In this document: one piece after another, positions 49,716 through 59,293 of the stretch
Numbering within the stretch: position 1 is the first letter of the stretch
Layout of the letters: each line of letters starts with the position of its first letter
Assembly: GCA_001695595.3 (NCBI GenBank)
Contig: MBPM02000012.1
Coordinates: forward strand, 186,001 to 250,000
DNA length: 64,000 nucleotides
DNA from: Plasmopara viticola
Lineage: Eukaryota; Oomycota; Peronosporomycetes; Peronosporales; Peronosporaceae
Reading direction: 5' to 3'
Made by a program: the position numbers and the translations under genes
The notes under the pieces: generated by a model
Databases searched by the model: none
What the model saw: the letters and a program-made list of their open reading frames with translations, nothing else
Told to the model about the DNA's origin: nothing

Positions 49716-51392
49716 ATGCGAGGCGCAAATTGCGTGGCAGTCGCGCTTCTCATCGCGGCCGGCGGCCAAGCAGCTGCTAATTTTGGTCTGGAGGAGCCTC
49801 ATCAAGCACCTGATAGTGACTACATGGCGTCTGCTGACACGATTGATGAGATGTTGCAAAGTCGAGTTCTTCAAGTAAGTCATTACCCAAAGGACGACTT
49901 GATGCTCTTGGCGGGCAATGAAGAGCGCATGCCCTTAGCTCGAAGCAATTATTCGACGAAAATACCAATTCCAGAATCAATCATGACTGCGGCTAATACG
50001 ATGAGAATGGAGGGAGAAGCAAGTGCGATTGAGGCAGCTTCGAAGAACGTGAATCAATTAAGAAGCAATAAGCGCCAGCCCGTCGCCTCAATACTAAACA
50101 ATGTGGCTAGACATATGAGTACTACGCCAGATTCAGACAAATCTCTGGTGGCGGTGGAAAACGATAAACCATTAGTATTGGCGAAAAGAAAACGTCTGGC
50201 AGCCATCATGGAAAACAGTGCAAAGTTTGCAAAGCAGGACGACTACCGACCCGTTCTTTCAGGCCCTTTCACGATTAAAGCTGAAGCTTTCGATGGTCGG
50301 CACAACAACCAGCTAATCACTCTTAAGGCGTTACAGCTCGACAAGAATGAAAATGTTGGCAATGTGGAAGATCTATGGCAAGAAAAAAAAGTATTAAATA
50401 AAGACCTTTTCCACTTGCTCGAAGAGGATGAAAAATCTGCGTATCGCACGGTGAACAATCGGCGAGACGCAAATACGTTTCAAGCAATTTCGAAGAATTC
50501 GATTCAACCGGAAAGCAACAAGGGCAAGCCAATTGCCCCGACGCCGAACATTAAGGGTGGTCAGGAATTGTACGCTCCGCCAGACTCCAACAAGTCTCCA
50601 GTTTTAGTGTCGACGAACATACCATCCATTTTGGCGCACAGACTGAGGAAGAAACCACCGTCAGCCATCATGAATAACGCTGCAGGGTTTCTAGCACAAC
50701 ACGACTACCGATCCGCGCCTCCACGCACCTCCGCGATCAGCGCCGACGCCCCCAATGGTCAACTTAGCAACCAGCTCATCACTCAGAAGGCGTTTCGGCT
50801 CGACAAGAACAAACACATTGACGATGTGGAAAGTTTACGTAAAGAGGATACAGTCGAACACTCTTCGCACTTGCGCGAAGGGAATGGCGAATCTGCGCAC
50901 TTCACGGTAGTTGACCGTCAAAGCGAACCTATAGTTTGGCCGAGTGAGTTCGCGGTGTTTCCCCAACCGCAAAAAAAAGTTGTACTCAATGAAGAGGTAA
51001 ACAAAGTTCACGAGGCATTTCTTAAGGCCTTCAACCTATTATTCCACCAGTATCTACGAGAGACGGTTACGATGCTTGGCATAGCCAGATGGAAGCGTAA
51101 TTCGAGTCCAAACTCTCGTGCGGCCATCACAACATTGAAAGTTTTTGCAAAAAATGTGGATCCAGAAAAATTACCAAAAGTGCTGGGCTTAGATTTTGCG
51201 AAGTTTCAGGGGGTTAAAGATAAATTGTTGCCAAAAAGTTTGGAGAATTTGCAGGAGGCCTATAAAGTGAAGTTGCTTATCATGTACGATTTATTCTACA
51301 AGTTTTGTCACGACCGTACGGATTTAGTCAAAGACCTGCCTCGCGAAATTAAGTCTACACTTTGGATCCTGCAGCCTGTTTACTACAAATAG
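49716..51392 (+). CDS. Secreted RxLQ-EER effector with two internal repeats (558 aa)
   Basis: It starts MRGANCVAVALLIAAGGQAAA, a clear signal peptide with a cut near residue 20-21. The targeting motif is RVLQ at 50-53 in place of RxLR, with NEER at 68-71 at normal spacing. Only two modules are present (about 101-249 and 250-400); their cores QLITLKALQLDKN and QLITQKAFRLDKN start at 199 and 353. AKRKRLAA near 157-163 and RLRKKPP near 309-315 are small basic patches. The C-terminal domain (401-558) keeps VLNEEVNKVHEAFLKAFN and NLQEAYKVKLLIMYDLFYKF. Compared with the 710-aa copies it has one module fewer. It is read toward the minus-strand effector at 53708-55822. Function in the host is unknown. 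Confidence 0.92.
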   Translation: MRGANCVAVALLIAAGGQAAANFGLEEPHQAPDSDYMASADTIDEMLQSRVLQVSHYPKDDLMLLAGNEERMPLARSNYSTKIPIPESIMTAANTMRMEGEASAIEAASKNVNQLRSNKRQPVASILNNVARHMSTTPDSDKSLVAVENDKPLVLAKRKRLAAIMENSAKFAKQDDYRPVLSGPFTIKAEAFDGRHNNQLITLKALQLDKNENVGNVEDLWQEKKVLNKDLFHLLEEDEKSAYRTVNNRRDANTFQAISKNSIQPESNKGKPIAPTPNIKGGQELYAPPDSNKSPVLVSTNIPSILAHRLRKKPPSAIMNNAAGFLAQHDYRSAPPRTSAISADAPNGQLSNQLITQKAFRLDKNKHIDDVESLRKEDTVEHSSHLREGNGESAHFTVVDRQSEPIVWPSEFAVFPQPQKKVVLNEEVNKVHEAFLKAFNLLFHQYLRETVTMLGIARWKRNSSPNSRAAITTLKVFAKNVDPEKLPKVLGLDFAKFQGVKDKLLPKSLENLQEAYKVKLLIMYDLFYKFCHDRTDLVKDLPREIKSTLWILQPVYYK

Positions 51393-51739
51393 TGGCAACA
51401 GCAAATTCCAGATCGCTCTTCCTCATGACTTAAATGTTACAGCTTTGATAGGTAACGTCGGTGCTGCACTATTGGACGGAGCTACCACGGTGTAAAGGTT
51501 AATACAGATAGTGAAGTCAGCCGGTGGACTTTACAGGTGAATTAATGGAAGAAAACGAATTTAGCAATTAATGGAGCACGAGGTAGGTCCTTCGTGCGAT
51601 TAGAATAACTATTGTTTACAAAAATTTGATAAAAAATACTTATGCTTTGTCGCACCAGTTTGTTGGTTCTTTACCTGTACAATTGAAGACTCATGGCCGC
51701 TAGTCTTTTTAACACACAAATCAGACCTAAACTTAACAA
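51393..51739 (+). other. Shared 3' flank of the 558-aa effector
   Basis: The first about 170 bp resemble the 3' flanks of the 710-aa effectors and of the minus-strand effector (GGAGCTACCACGGTGTAAAG-like and GACTTTACAGGT-like words). No MITE lies here, so the MITE entered the tandem-unit lineage after the paralogues split, or was lost here. Confidence 0.5.
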
Positions 51740-52180
51740 AAACTACCACCACGATATCTTACTGTGTGGCAGTCTCAATGATGACAAGCACACATAGATT
51801 CCCGAACAACAAGAGACATCAGGATCTCCATATCTACCGAAATGCAACATCTCCGTTTATAGTACTTTATCTCTAAGACCATAACCTCGTGGTATATGTA
51901 AGTTCATGGGACTGGTCAATATTAAAAACACCGGCACTAACAATTTCCAAGCGTCAGTCTAGTATCGAAATGACGTTCAAGAGTGCATCATGCCCTCAGC
52001 GGTGACAATCACAATTTAAAAGGCGGGTACACAACAACGCTATCGATTAATCCGTCATGGGAAGACAGAGCGTAGCGACTCGGGCGACAAAACTTTGGCC
52101 AACTACGTGGGTATAAGCAAAAATAAGCGATGAAACGTAAAATTTAAGATCCCAAGCAGAAGTACGATTGATGTATTATT
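51740..52180 (+). repeat. Dispersed block R in the central spacer
   Basis: It aligns along most of its length with 63420-63860 (arm C, plus) and with the minus strand of 18230-18640 and 41190-41610. Its first 130 bp also match 7763-7890 in unit A. It follows the effector 3' flank in the same relative position as in unit A, so effector plus flank plus R probably moved together. Confidence 0.65.
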
Positions 52181-52231
52181 AGGTTAGAGGGTATGCTATG
52201 TCTCACCTTTTTGCTGCTGTACGCTATACTA

Positions 52232-52291
52232 TGAAGTTTTGTTTAATTGTCTTTCTCCAAGCGAGGAGAAAGACAATTAAACAAAACTTCA
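52232..52291. repeat. Perfect inverted repeat, 27-bp arms, 6-nt loop
   Basis: 52232-52258 is exactly complementary to 52265-52291, with loop AAGCGA. It lies between the two convergent effectors, close to the midpoint of the interval between arms B and C. Perfect arms of this length imply a recent origin. It may be a fold-back element, a template-switch product, or a hairpin in convergent transcripts. Confidence 0.9.
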
Positions 52292-52440
52292 ATGAGAATA
52301 TCGCAAAAGCTGACGAAAATAAACCATAAGTTATAGCTCGGGGCTAATAACAATATAATAAGTAAGTACTGCTTTCAGAGCGATACTTTTGCTATTTTAC
52401 TAATCACTCAGGGCTCAAGGCTGCGACGCATATTACGATT

Positions 52441-52497
52441 CGTTAAAGGCTGGCCGCCAAACAGCTGCTGTTAGCACAACCGATGGAATGTTGCAGA
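52441..52497 (+). pseudogene. Effector fragment, plus-strand piece (signal-peptide end joined to pre-RxLR segment)
   Basis: CTGGCCGCCAAACAGCTGCT matches the end of the signal-peptide coding region of the family, and GCACAACCGATGGAATGTTG matches the segment just before RVLQ (TTDEMLQ). About 60 bp of normal intervening sequence is missing. It abuts a minus-strand effector fragment at about 52498. Confidence 0.65.
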
Positions 52498-52873
52498 GTT
52501 TGCCCAGCCACATTGGCGGGCTTTGGGGCGATGCGCTGGCGCTTGTTGCTTTCTAATTGCTCCAATTTCTTCGAAGTTGCTTCAATCGCACTTGCTCTTC
52601 CCCCGAACTTACCACAGTACCTTAGGATCTAGTTCTTCAAACTCGTAAAGAGAGACTGCTTGGAGTTGAAGTTTTGCACTCGTTTTTTGTCCACTGGGAT
52701 GGACCTCACAACATTATGATTATTGTGCCAACAGAAGTCATGAAGTCATTGTCAGGTGCTTGTTGAGGCTCATTCTGGTCAATTACAGACGCCATAAAGT
52801 GCTTGTTTGCCTCATCCTTGTCAAACTTAGCCGCTGCCGGCTGCGACGAGAAGCGCGATAGGTGGCCGCGCAT
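52498..52873 (-). pseudogene. Effector pseudogene, minus-strand piece
   Basis: From the ATG at 52873 the frame gives MRGHLSRFSSQPAAAKFDKD, then PQQAPDNDFMTSVGTI, and stops at 52706. A short deletion after MRG shifts the signal-peptide frame; the hydrophobic IALLVAAG is still visible in another frame. RxLR and EER are gone, replaced by unrelated bases. Further along, DNA for the first module resumes (GCAAGTGCGATTGAAGCA, then AACAAGCGCCAGCGCATCGC) and ends at the inversion joint. It is a fifth family member, non-functional as an effector. Confidence 0.8.
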
Positions 52874-53707
52874 AGATATGGTAAGGGAAGAGACCACCAA
52901 CTTTGGCTGCAGACAGCAAGTACGTAGATGCTGCAGATTTGGTATTGTATGTAAGCGAATGATACATATTACCAAATTTACAACTTGCTAAGATAAACAT
53001 CGTTCAACGCGATTTAGTATCCACACTTCTACCAAAGAAAGAATCTCAGTTGCAACACTGTGCTTGCGTTTTGAATGTGCGTTTCGAGTGTCACGACGTA
53101 AGAATTATCGCAATTGAACCCGTAAAATCACAAAAGTAAGTTGTATACTTTTTACAAGTGTTTAAGGGATGGACAGACAGTTGTGGCCAAAATGGTCCGA
53201 TCGTACACTTTTACACTAGCATTTAGCCGGCTAGTCTGTCCTGAAGTCGGCATGTCCGTCGTATGCGTTGATTATATGCAGCGCTTGGCATTAATTTTAC
53301 CACAAGCAAATTTCAAACGAATATGCAAATATGTCAAATAATTTTTCAAGCACGATTTTTACGGGACCGACACACATAAATAAATGAATAGTAACTGTAG
53401 TCATATATAGGTCTGAAGCTTTGTGTCAAAGATTAGCGACCATACAGTGCCAATAGTAATGTTTTACGCACGACGACAACAACGAAGTGATGCAACGAAG
53501 CAGAGCTTAGATATTCTTTAAGCCTGGTAAAAAATGACAATCCAAATTCAACGAAACATTTACGTCAAACTTCGTTGATTGCAAAAAAGGGCTTTCTTGT
53601 ATGATGTTACCTGTAAAGTCTTCACACCGTGGTAGCTCCGGGTCCAACAGGAAAGCGCCGATATACCTTACCGAAACTGTGCGTGTTTGGCCATGGAAAA
53701 GTGAAAC
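52874..53707. other. Intergenic region between pseudogene and minus-strand effector
   Basis: The first about 60 bp are the pseudogene's 5' flank, including the CTTGCTGTCTGCAG family block. The last about 120 bp, read on minus, are the effector's shared 3' flank. Between them I see only a 66-aa frame (53141-53341) without recognisable features. Confidence 0.5.
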
Positions 53708-55822
53708 TCAATGATTGTTGTTGCCACTAGATGGAGTTGAAAGCTTCAGAATCCACTTTCTAAGCTTATTTTTGCGAGGTAGGCCTTCGACTAAATCCTT
53801 ACGTTCGTGACAAAAATTAAAGAATAATTCGTACATGATGACCAATTTCACATTATAGGCCTCCTGCAAGTTTTCCAAACTGTTTGGTACCATCGTCTCT
53901 CCTTCCCCAAGCAACTTCGTCAAATCTGGGCCCAGCGCTTTCTGTAAAAGTGTTGAATGCTTCTGGGTTTTTGCTAGAGTCTGAAGTGTATTAGAAGTTT
54001 TGGCGTTGTTTGGACTTGAATTTTTCTTCCATCGGAGTAATTTCAGCATTACCACTGTCTCTATCAGATAGTGCTGGAATGGCAGGTTGAAAGCCGCTAG
54101 AAATGCCACGTGGACTTTATTCACCTCTTCGTTTACAACATGTTTTGAAGACGTATAGAGGCCATTCGGGAATGCGTCCGTCCAATCTATGGGTCGATTC
54201 TGATGATTTACTACCGTGGAGTGCGAAAATTTGTCACTTTCTTCGCGCAAGTGCATAAGGTGTTCGACTGGATGTGAATCATCTTTCCGTAAACTTTCGG
54301 CATCGTCAACGCGGCTGTTCTTTTCGAGTTGTAGCGCCTTCTGATCGATTTGTTGGTTGTTAAGTCGACTATTTGGAGCTTCGGCGCTATGCGCAGAGGA
54401 GACTGGAGGCGCGGGTCCGTAGTTGTGTTGCTTTGCAAAACTTGCAGCGTTTCCCATACTTGTTGTCGGACGTTTCGTCTTCCGTCTTTTCGCCGGTTTT
54501 AATGGGTCATCGTTTACCACCGACACCAAAGATTTGTCAAGATCTGGCCGAGTATGCACTACTTGTTTACCCACATTGTTCGACGCCGAGGCGATGCGCT
54601 GGTGCGTGTTGCTTTCTAAATGATTTAAGTTCTTTGTAGCTACTTCAATTGCACTTGCTTCTTGACGATTCGTTGTTGTGGGATGCGCAGAATCGTCGAA
54701 TTCGTCTAACAGGTGCATAAGTTGATCGACTGATATCAGTTCCTCTCGCCAAAGATTTTCGTCAACGTGATCGTTCTTGTCGAGCTGTACCGCCTTCTGA
54801 TCGATCAGCTGCTTGTTAAGTCGACCATCTAAAGCTTCGGCGCCAATCGTGGAAGGGCGTGGAGGCGCACGTCGGTAGTCGTGTTGCTTTAAGAACCTTG
54901 CAGCGTTATTAATGATAGCAGTCGGACCGTTCGTTTGAACTCTTTTCGCCAATACAGACGGTATATCGTTTGCCACCAACACCGAAAACTCGTATGGCTC
55001 TGGCCGAGTACGCACTACTAGTTCAATCACATTGGTCGGCGTCGGGGCGATGCGCTTGCGCTTGTTGCTTTCCAACTGAATCAAATTCTTTGAGGCTGCT
55101 TTTAATTCGCTTGCTTCTTGACGATTCACCACCGTCAGTCGCGCAGATTCTTCAAATAAGTGCAAAAGATCGAACGATAGATGCTCGTTCTTATCAAGCT
55201 GTAACGCCTTTTGAGTGATCAGCTGGTTGTACAGTCGATCAAGTCTTTTGGCGTTGATCGTGGACGGGTTTGAAGGCGCAGGTCGGTGGTCGTGCTGGGT
55301 CACAGACCTCGCAGCGTTTTCCACGATGGCTGTTGGACGTTTCATCTTTTTTTTCGCCAATTTTAATGAATTATCTTTTGCCACCGACACTGGAGCTTTT
55401 TCTGGATTTGTCCAAGTGCGCACTTTTTGTCCAACCGCATTGTTAGGCGTCGGGGCGATGCGCTGGCGCACGTTGCTTCTTAATTTATTTAAGTTCTTCG
55501 AAGCTGCTTCAATCGCACTTGCTTCTCCCTCCGTTTTCATCACATTAGTCACAGTTGCAATAGAATCTGGAGCTTTGACCATTTTTTTTAAGAAATTGGG
55601 TAGAACTGAAGGCGCGCGCTCTTCATTGCCCGCCAAGTGCCTTAGGTCGTCCTTTGGGTTACGACTTACTTGAAGCACCCGATTCTGCAACATTTCATCG
55701 GTTGTGTTAGCAGACGCCATGAAGTCATTGCCATGTTGAGGTTCGTCTTGGTCAAAGCCAGCAGCTTCTTGGCTGCCGGCCGCGACAAGAAGCGCGATAA
55801 CCACGAAAAAAGCGCCGCGCAT
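53708..55822 (-). CDS. Secreted RxLQ-EER effector with three internal repeats (704 aa)
   Basis: It starts MRGAFFVVIALLVAAGSQEAA, a strong signal peptide. The motif is RVLQ at 48-51 with NEER at 66-69. Three modules follow (about 100-233, 236-385, 386-538), their cores at 200, 338 and 490. The first module is shorter by about a dozen residues: it goes straight from KNEHL to SFDLLHLF, missing the VDDVE..R segment. Basic patches AKKKMKRPT (156-164) and AKRRKTKRPT (444-453) could act as nuclear signals. The C-terminal domain (539-704) keeps VNEEVNKVHVAFLAAFNLPF and NLQEAYNVKLVIMYELFFNF and ends with an extra Asn-rich tail. The gene converges on the 558-aa effector. Its 5' end lies about 95 bp from arm C. 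Confidence 0.92.
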   Translation of the reverse strand: MRGAFFVVIALLVAAGSQEAAGFDQDEPQHGNDFMASANTTDEMLQNRVLQVSRNPKDDLRHLAGNEERAPSVLPNFLKKMVKAPDSIATVTNVMKTEGEASAIEAASKNLNKLRSNVRQRIAPTPNNAVGQKVRTWTNPEKAPVSVAKDNSLKLAKKKMKRPTAIVENAARSVTQHDHRPAPSNPSTINAKRLDRLYNQLITQKALQLDKNEHLSFDLLHLFEESARLTVVNRQEASELKAASKNLIQLESNKRKRIAPTPTNVIELVVRTRPEPYEFSVLVANDIPSVLAKRVQTNGPTAIINNAARFLKQHDYRRAPPRPSTIGAEALDGRLNKQLIDQKAVQLDKNDHVDENLWREELISVDQLMHLLDEFDDSAHPTTTNRQEASAIEVATKNLNHLESNTHQRIASASNNVGKQVVHTRPDLDKSLVSVVNDDPLKPAKRRKTKRPTTSMGNAASFAKQHNYGPAPPVSSAHSAEAPNSRLNNQQIDQKALQLEKNSRVDDAESLRKDDSHPVEHLMHLREESDKFSHSTVVNHQNRPIDWTDAFPNGLYTSSKHVVNEEVNKVHVAFLAAFNLPFQHYLIETVVMLKLLRWKKNSSPNNAKTSNTLQTLAKTQKHSTLLQKALGPDLTKLLGEGETMVPNSLENLQEAYNVKLVIMYELFFNFCHERKDLVEGLPRKNKLRKWILKLSTPSSGNNNH

Positions 55823-57247
55823 GGAGAATATAGAAGATCTAGATATTTATCGGATCTGATTATCGGTATCTGCAGGCAGTTAGATGCTATTATTGTATGC
55901 TTTTAGGGCAAATGACCGGCGTCTACTGTATATCGATTCGATGTCATGGATGCAGACAACTAATTTGCGTTTCGACATTTTCGACGACGTAAATTATTTC
56001 GTATACAACATATTGTATACGTGGCAACTTTAGCAACCAAAATAGGCAAGGCGCGAATACGGGGCTGCTAGCCAGTTTGCCACTATTGAATTTGATTAAA
56101 GGCGCTGCAATTGTATGGTAATGTTTTTCGCAGTAATGATCATGGCGATGCGAATCAGTTGATTTGTTCTGCAAGCTGATAGGGGTTCTATGGCAAATTA
56201 GCAAAGACATTAAACAAGAAACAAGTTTGGTTGGTAGAGCCTAATGTTAACACGACGACAGGAACCTTAATTTTTCCTCGCTTGGCCATGGCTTCTCTTC
56301 CAGCTCCGCGGTTCCGTTCATTGAGATGCAAGTATAATCAATCGATCAGTCTGAGTCCCTGTTCAAGTTGTAGGAGCTTGGCGTTGACGTCGGCTTGCTA
56401 TGAGCTACGATTGAAAATAGAGGCTCTTAGATGCGTAATGGCCAAGTCTCAAAACTGTGACTGTTTGAGCACTATACCAGATCCATACTTCTACCCAAGT
56501 TGTGTGATTAGTAAGCCAAAGCAGCAGATTTGGGTTGCTGAAATACCTTTACGACTGAAATGACTTAATTCACAGGTCGTCTTGCTTTGAAAGTTAAGGC
56601 GCTAAAAGAAAAGGCAAGTAAATACGAACGTTACGTGTACTACTTATGACCAAGCGACTATATCTACTTATAGCTACAAAGAAGAATATTCTACTTTATC
56701 GTGCCTTCAAAAGGTGAAAGCCGAACGTTTACCGGCTGAGACCATAAGTTTAATTTCCTCGAGCTCTAGAACATAGACTTTACTTGAACAGTTCAAATGC
56801 TACTATGCAATTTGCCTACTACAGGGAGGCTCCAAGTGCAGCCGCCTCCTCGGGCCCACATAACTTAGCAAACTGGCTGAGCAGTGAGATACTTGTCCGA
56901 CAGCAGCAAAACTCGGAGATTTAAAAAGACGATCGGTGAACGACAATTCACTACTTCTAGTCGGACGGGAATTGATCAATGCAATAGATTGCAGCTTGAA
57001 GTTCAATTATCTATCCCGGTATTCATGTCCAACCAAAAATTTATTATACGTACTAAACGTAATTAAAATTTAGGCAGAGACTATGTCTCTTCTATGATCA
57101 TGCACCAGGAACCAGATTAGCCTTTTTCTTATTACGGAAAGCCATAAAAGCTTGGCCTTATGTAGCGACCCGTTACATAAAGAAAGTCCAGCTTTACTCA
57201 ACCACGAAGAGCTCTGGCAACCATAAAGTGGCTTATAAAAGTGCCAA

Positions 57248-57541
57248 ATGCCTTATTGTCATACAATTATTAAGGCCTTGGGGCTGTTTACTTTCATAGA
57301 TGTGTACTTTAAGCAGCCGGCCACACCTTTGCATCTATTGTGGAGCTCACAGATGCAAATTGGTCAGCGTGTGCTAGGACTACAGCAATTCGATTGGTCG
57401 AGAAGACTTTGGATACGATTCACACTCTCCGGAAGGGTGTTGAGCGCTTCAAGTTACTCAACTCGACTAGCCGAGCTAATTTACAAGGAAGGTGAGCCCA
57501 CTTGTGCAGGAGCTGACGAGAGCCTGAGGACTAGACTATAG
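57248..57541 (+). pseudogene. Unidentified 97-aa frame, arm C counterpart of the 139-aa frame
   Basis: Contains GQRVLGLQQFDWSRRLWIRF and GEPTCAGADESLRTRL and then stops, where arm B continues. Family unknown. Confidence 0.3.
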
Positions 57542-59068
57542 TCACTACCTTCAAATTTTGCTGATTACCAAGGTGAGCCGCATGTCCGTGTGAAGCACAT
57601 CGTAGAGGAGAGGTACGCCATACTTTCTTGTAAAGCCGCTTAAATATCTCGCTTTACAAAATGTTCTAGATAGGTGTGATCAAGGTTTACATTATGTTCT
57701 CATGAGTCATTTGCAGCCCTAAGCAGAAAAAGAACATTAACTTTAGCAATACGTATTCTTTAACCAGCAGTCAGGTCTCTTACGGTGCCAGCCGCCTACC
57801 CACAATCGATATGGAGCTCGCCAAACTCGAGACATCTGAACTGTCTCTGATTTTTAAGAGTGTTTAACCGAACATTGAGCTCATGGACTTAGTCAAAGTA
57901 TCGTTTCCACACATTGTTTAAACTTGATAAAGTATAAAGAAAGTTCTCTGCTTAAATGTGGTGGTTGTGATTCTTAATTTCACACCCAGATTGAATACAC
58001 TACCCCTTTTTCAGGTAATGTGAATGGCCAAAGCGATTCTTTGGTGGTGCACAAAAAGCACGCCCCAAATTTGTAGCCAACGGCCGCAAAGTATGGTCCT
58101 CAACGGCCAAAATTTGTATAAAAAATTACACGATGTGTGATCTGCAGAGTGACTCACGGCCAAGAGTACACCGGCCTTTTTTAGCAGTGTGATTTGTAAC
58201 ATTAAACGGGTTTCACCTTCGTTTTCGTCAAGCCCGCTGTTTAAAAGCGGAGACTCGATGCGTGTTAAAAATAGCGTCGGCTAGTAAGCCATCCAGCCCA
58301 TCGCAAACGGCATTGTTGAATGCACACGCTTGTCCGCTTAGGTAACCTTCGAATGTTCGGACCTTTCAAAAGCATTCATGCCGAAACAACTAAATGTCAT
58401 ACGGCTACGCCGAGTATTGAGAGTTCGCTGCAATTCATAAGGTCTAAGACAATACGCACCGCCAATACTGGTAGAAAAAAGAAAAACGCCATTGTACACA
58501 GCTTACCACGTAGACGTGATTTGTACATTATTTCGAGCAATTTGTACGGCTAATGTGTTTCCTCTAAGATTTTCGTACATGTTTATGAGTTTACACGTGG
58601 TGATTAGCTGTACTGGTGTCAATGTTCGTGCATTTAGATGGTAATTGCGAATCGCAAAAAAGCTTCCGAATGCACTATAAATAAGGCTACTTCAACCATT
58701 TCATTACAAAAAGAGAGACCTAAATTAGTGAGCTCTATTGCATTTTTATGACTAATACTGACTCTTGAAGACGTGCAATTAATAAAGTGCGACTCGTATT
58801 GCTTGCAAGTAATCAGCGATCTAGATTCACGCTATCTTTAAGCAATACATGGCGGCTATCTTGGTATGAGTTGTAGTCAATCTATATCTGAGTCACAAAT
58901 ACTGAGTCTTTTTGAAGACGTTTCGATACACATATTTGCCTCACGGAATATGGAAATGACAAAATTAGCTGACACTTCTCTAGTTTGGACCTGAGGGGGT
59001 GCAACATTTGATTGCACAAGATCCCAACGCGATCGATGCATGTCTAAAGGCGCTTTCCAGCGATAAAT

Positions 59069-59293
59069 ATGTTTTTCTATACCAACTTCAGCATTAGGCC
59101 CGCGTCGTCCGCATTGATGACGTCAGCACCTGAGGCTAATGCCCCGCAAAAACCAAATCCACTCACAGTGAGCATAAAGACCTTCAATGAAGTGAGTGGA
59201 TTTTATTTTGAAGAGGAAGATCAATACATCCAGGTTGTTGCAAACAGGACAACTTCGGCCATCTCAAAGCTTGGCGGAAGAGGATATGAATGA
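59069..59293 (+). pseudogene. Unidentified frame, arm C counterpart of the 97-aa arm frame
   Basis: Shares SIRPASSALMTSAPE and APQKPNPLTVS with arms A and B but has many replacements over the next 50 residues and a shorter N-terminal part. This fits decay without constraint. Confidence 0.3.

Noticed and set aside
52232..52291. Intrinsic terminator between convergent genes
   Set aside because: Rho-independent terminators do not apply to a nuclear eukaryotic locus, and it is more than 800 bp from either stop codon.
55215..55673. 152-aa plus frame
   Set aside because: Antisense to the 704-aa minus-strand effector.
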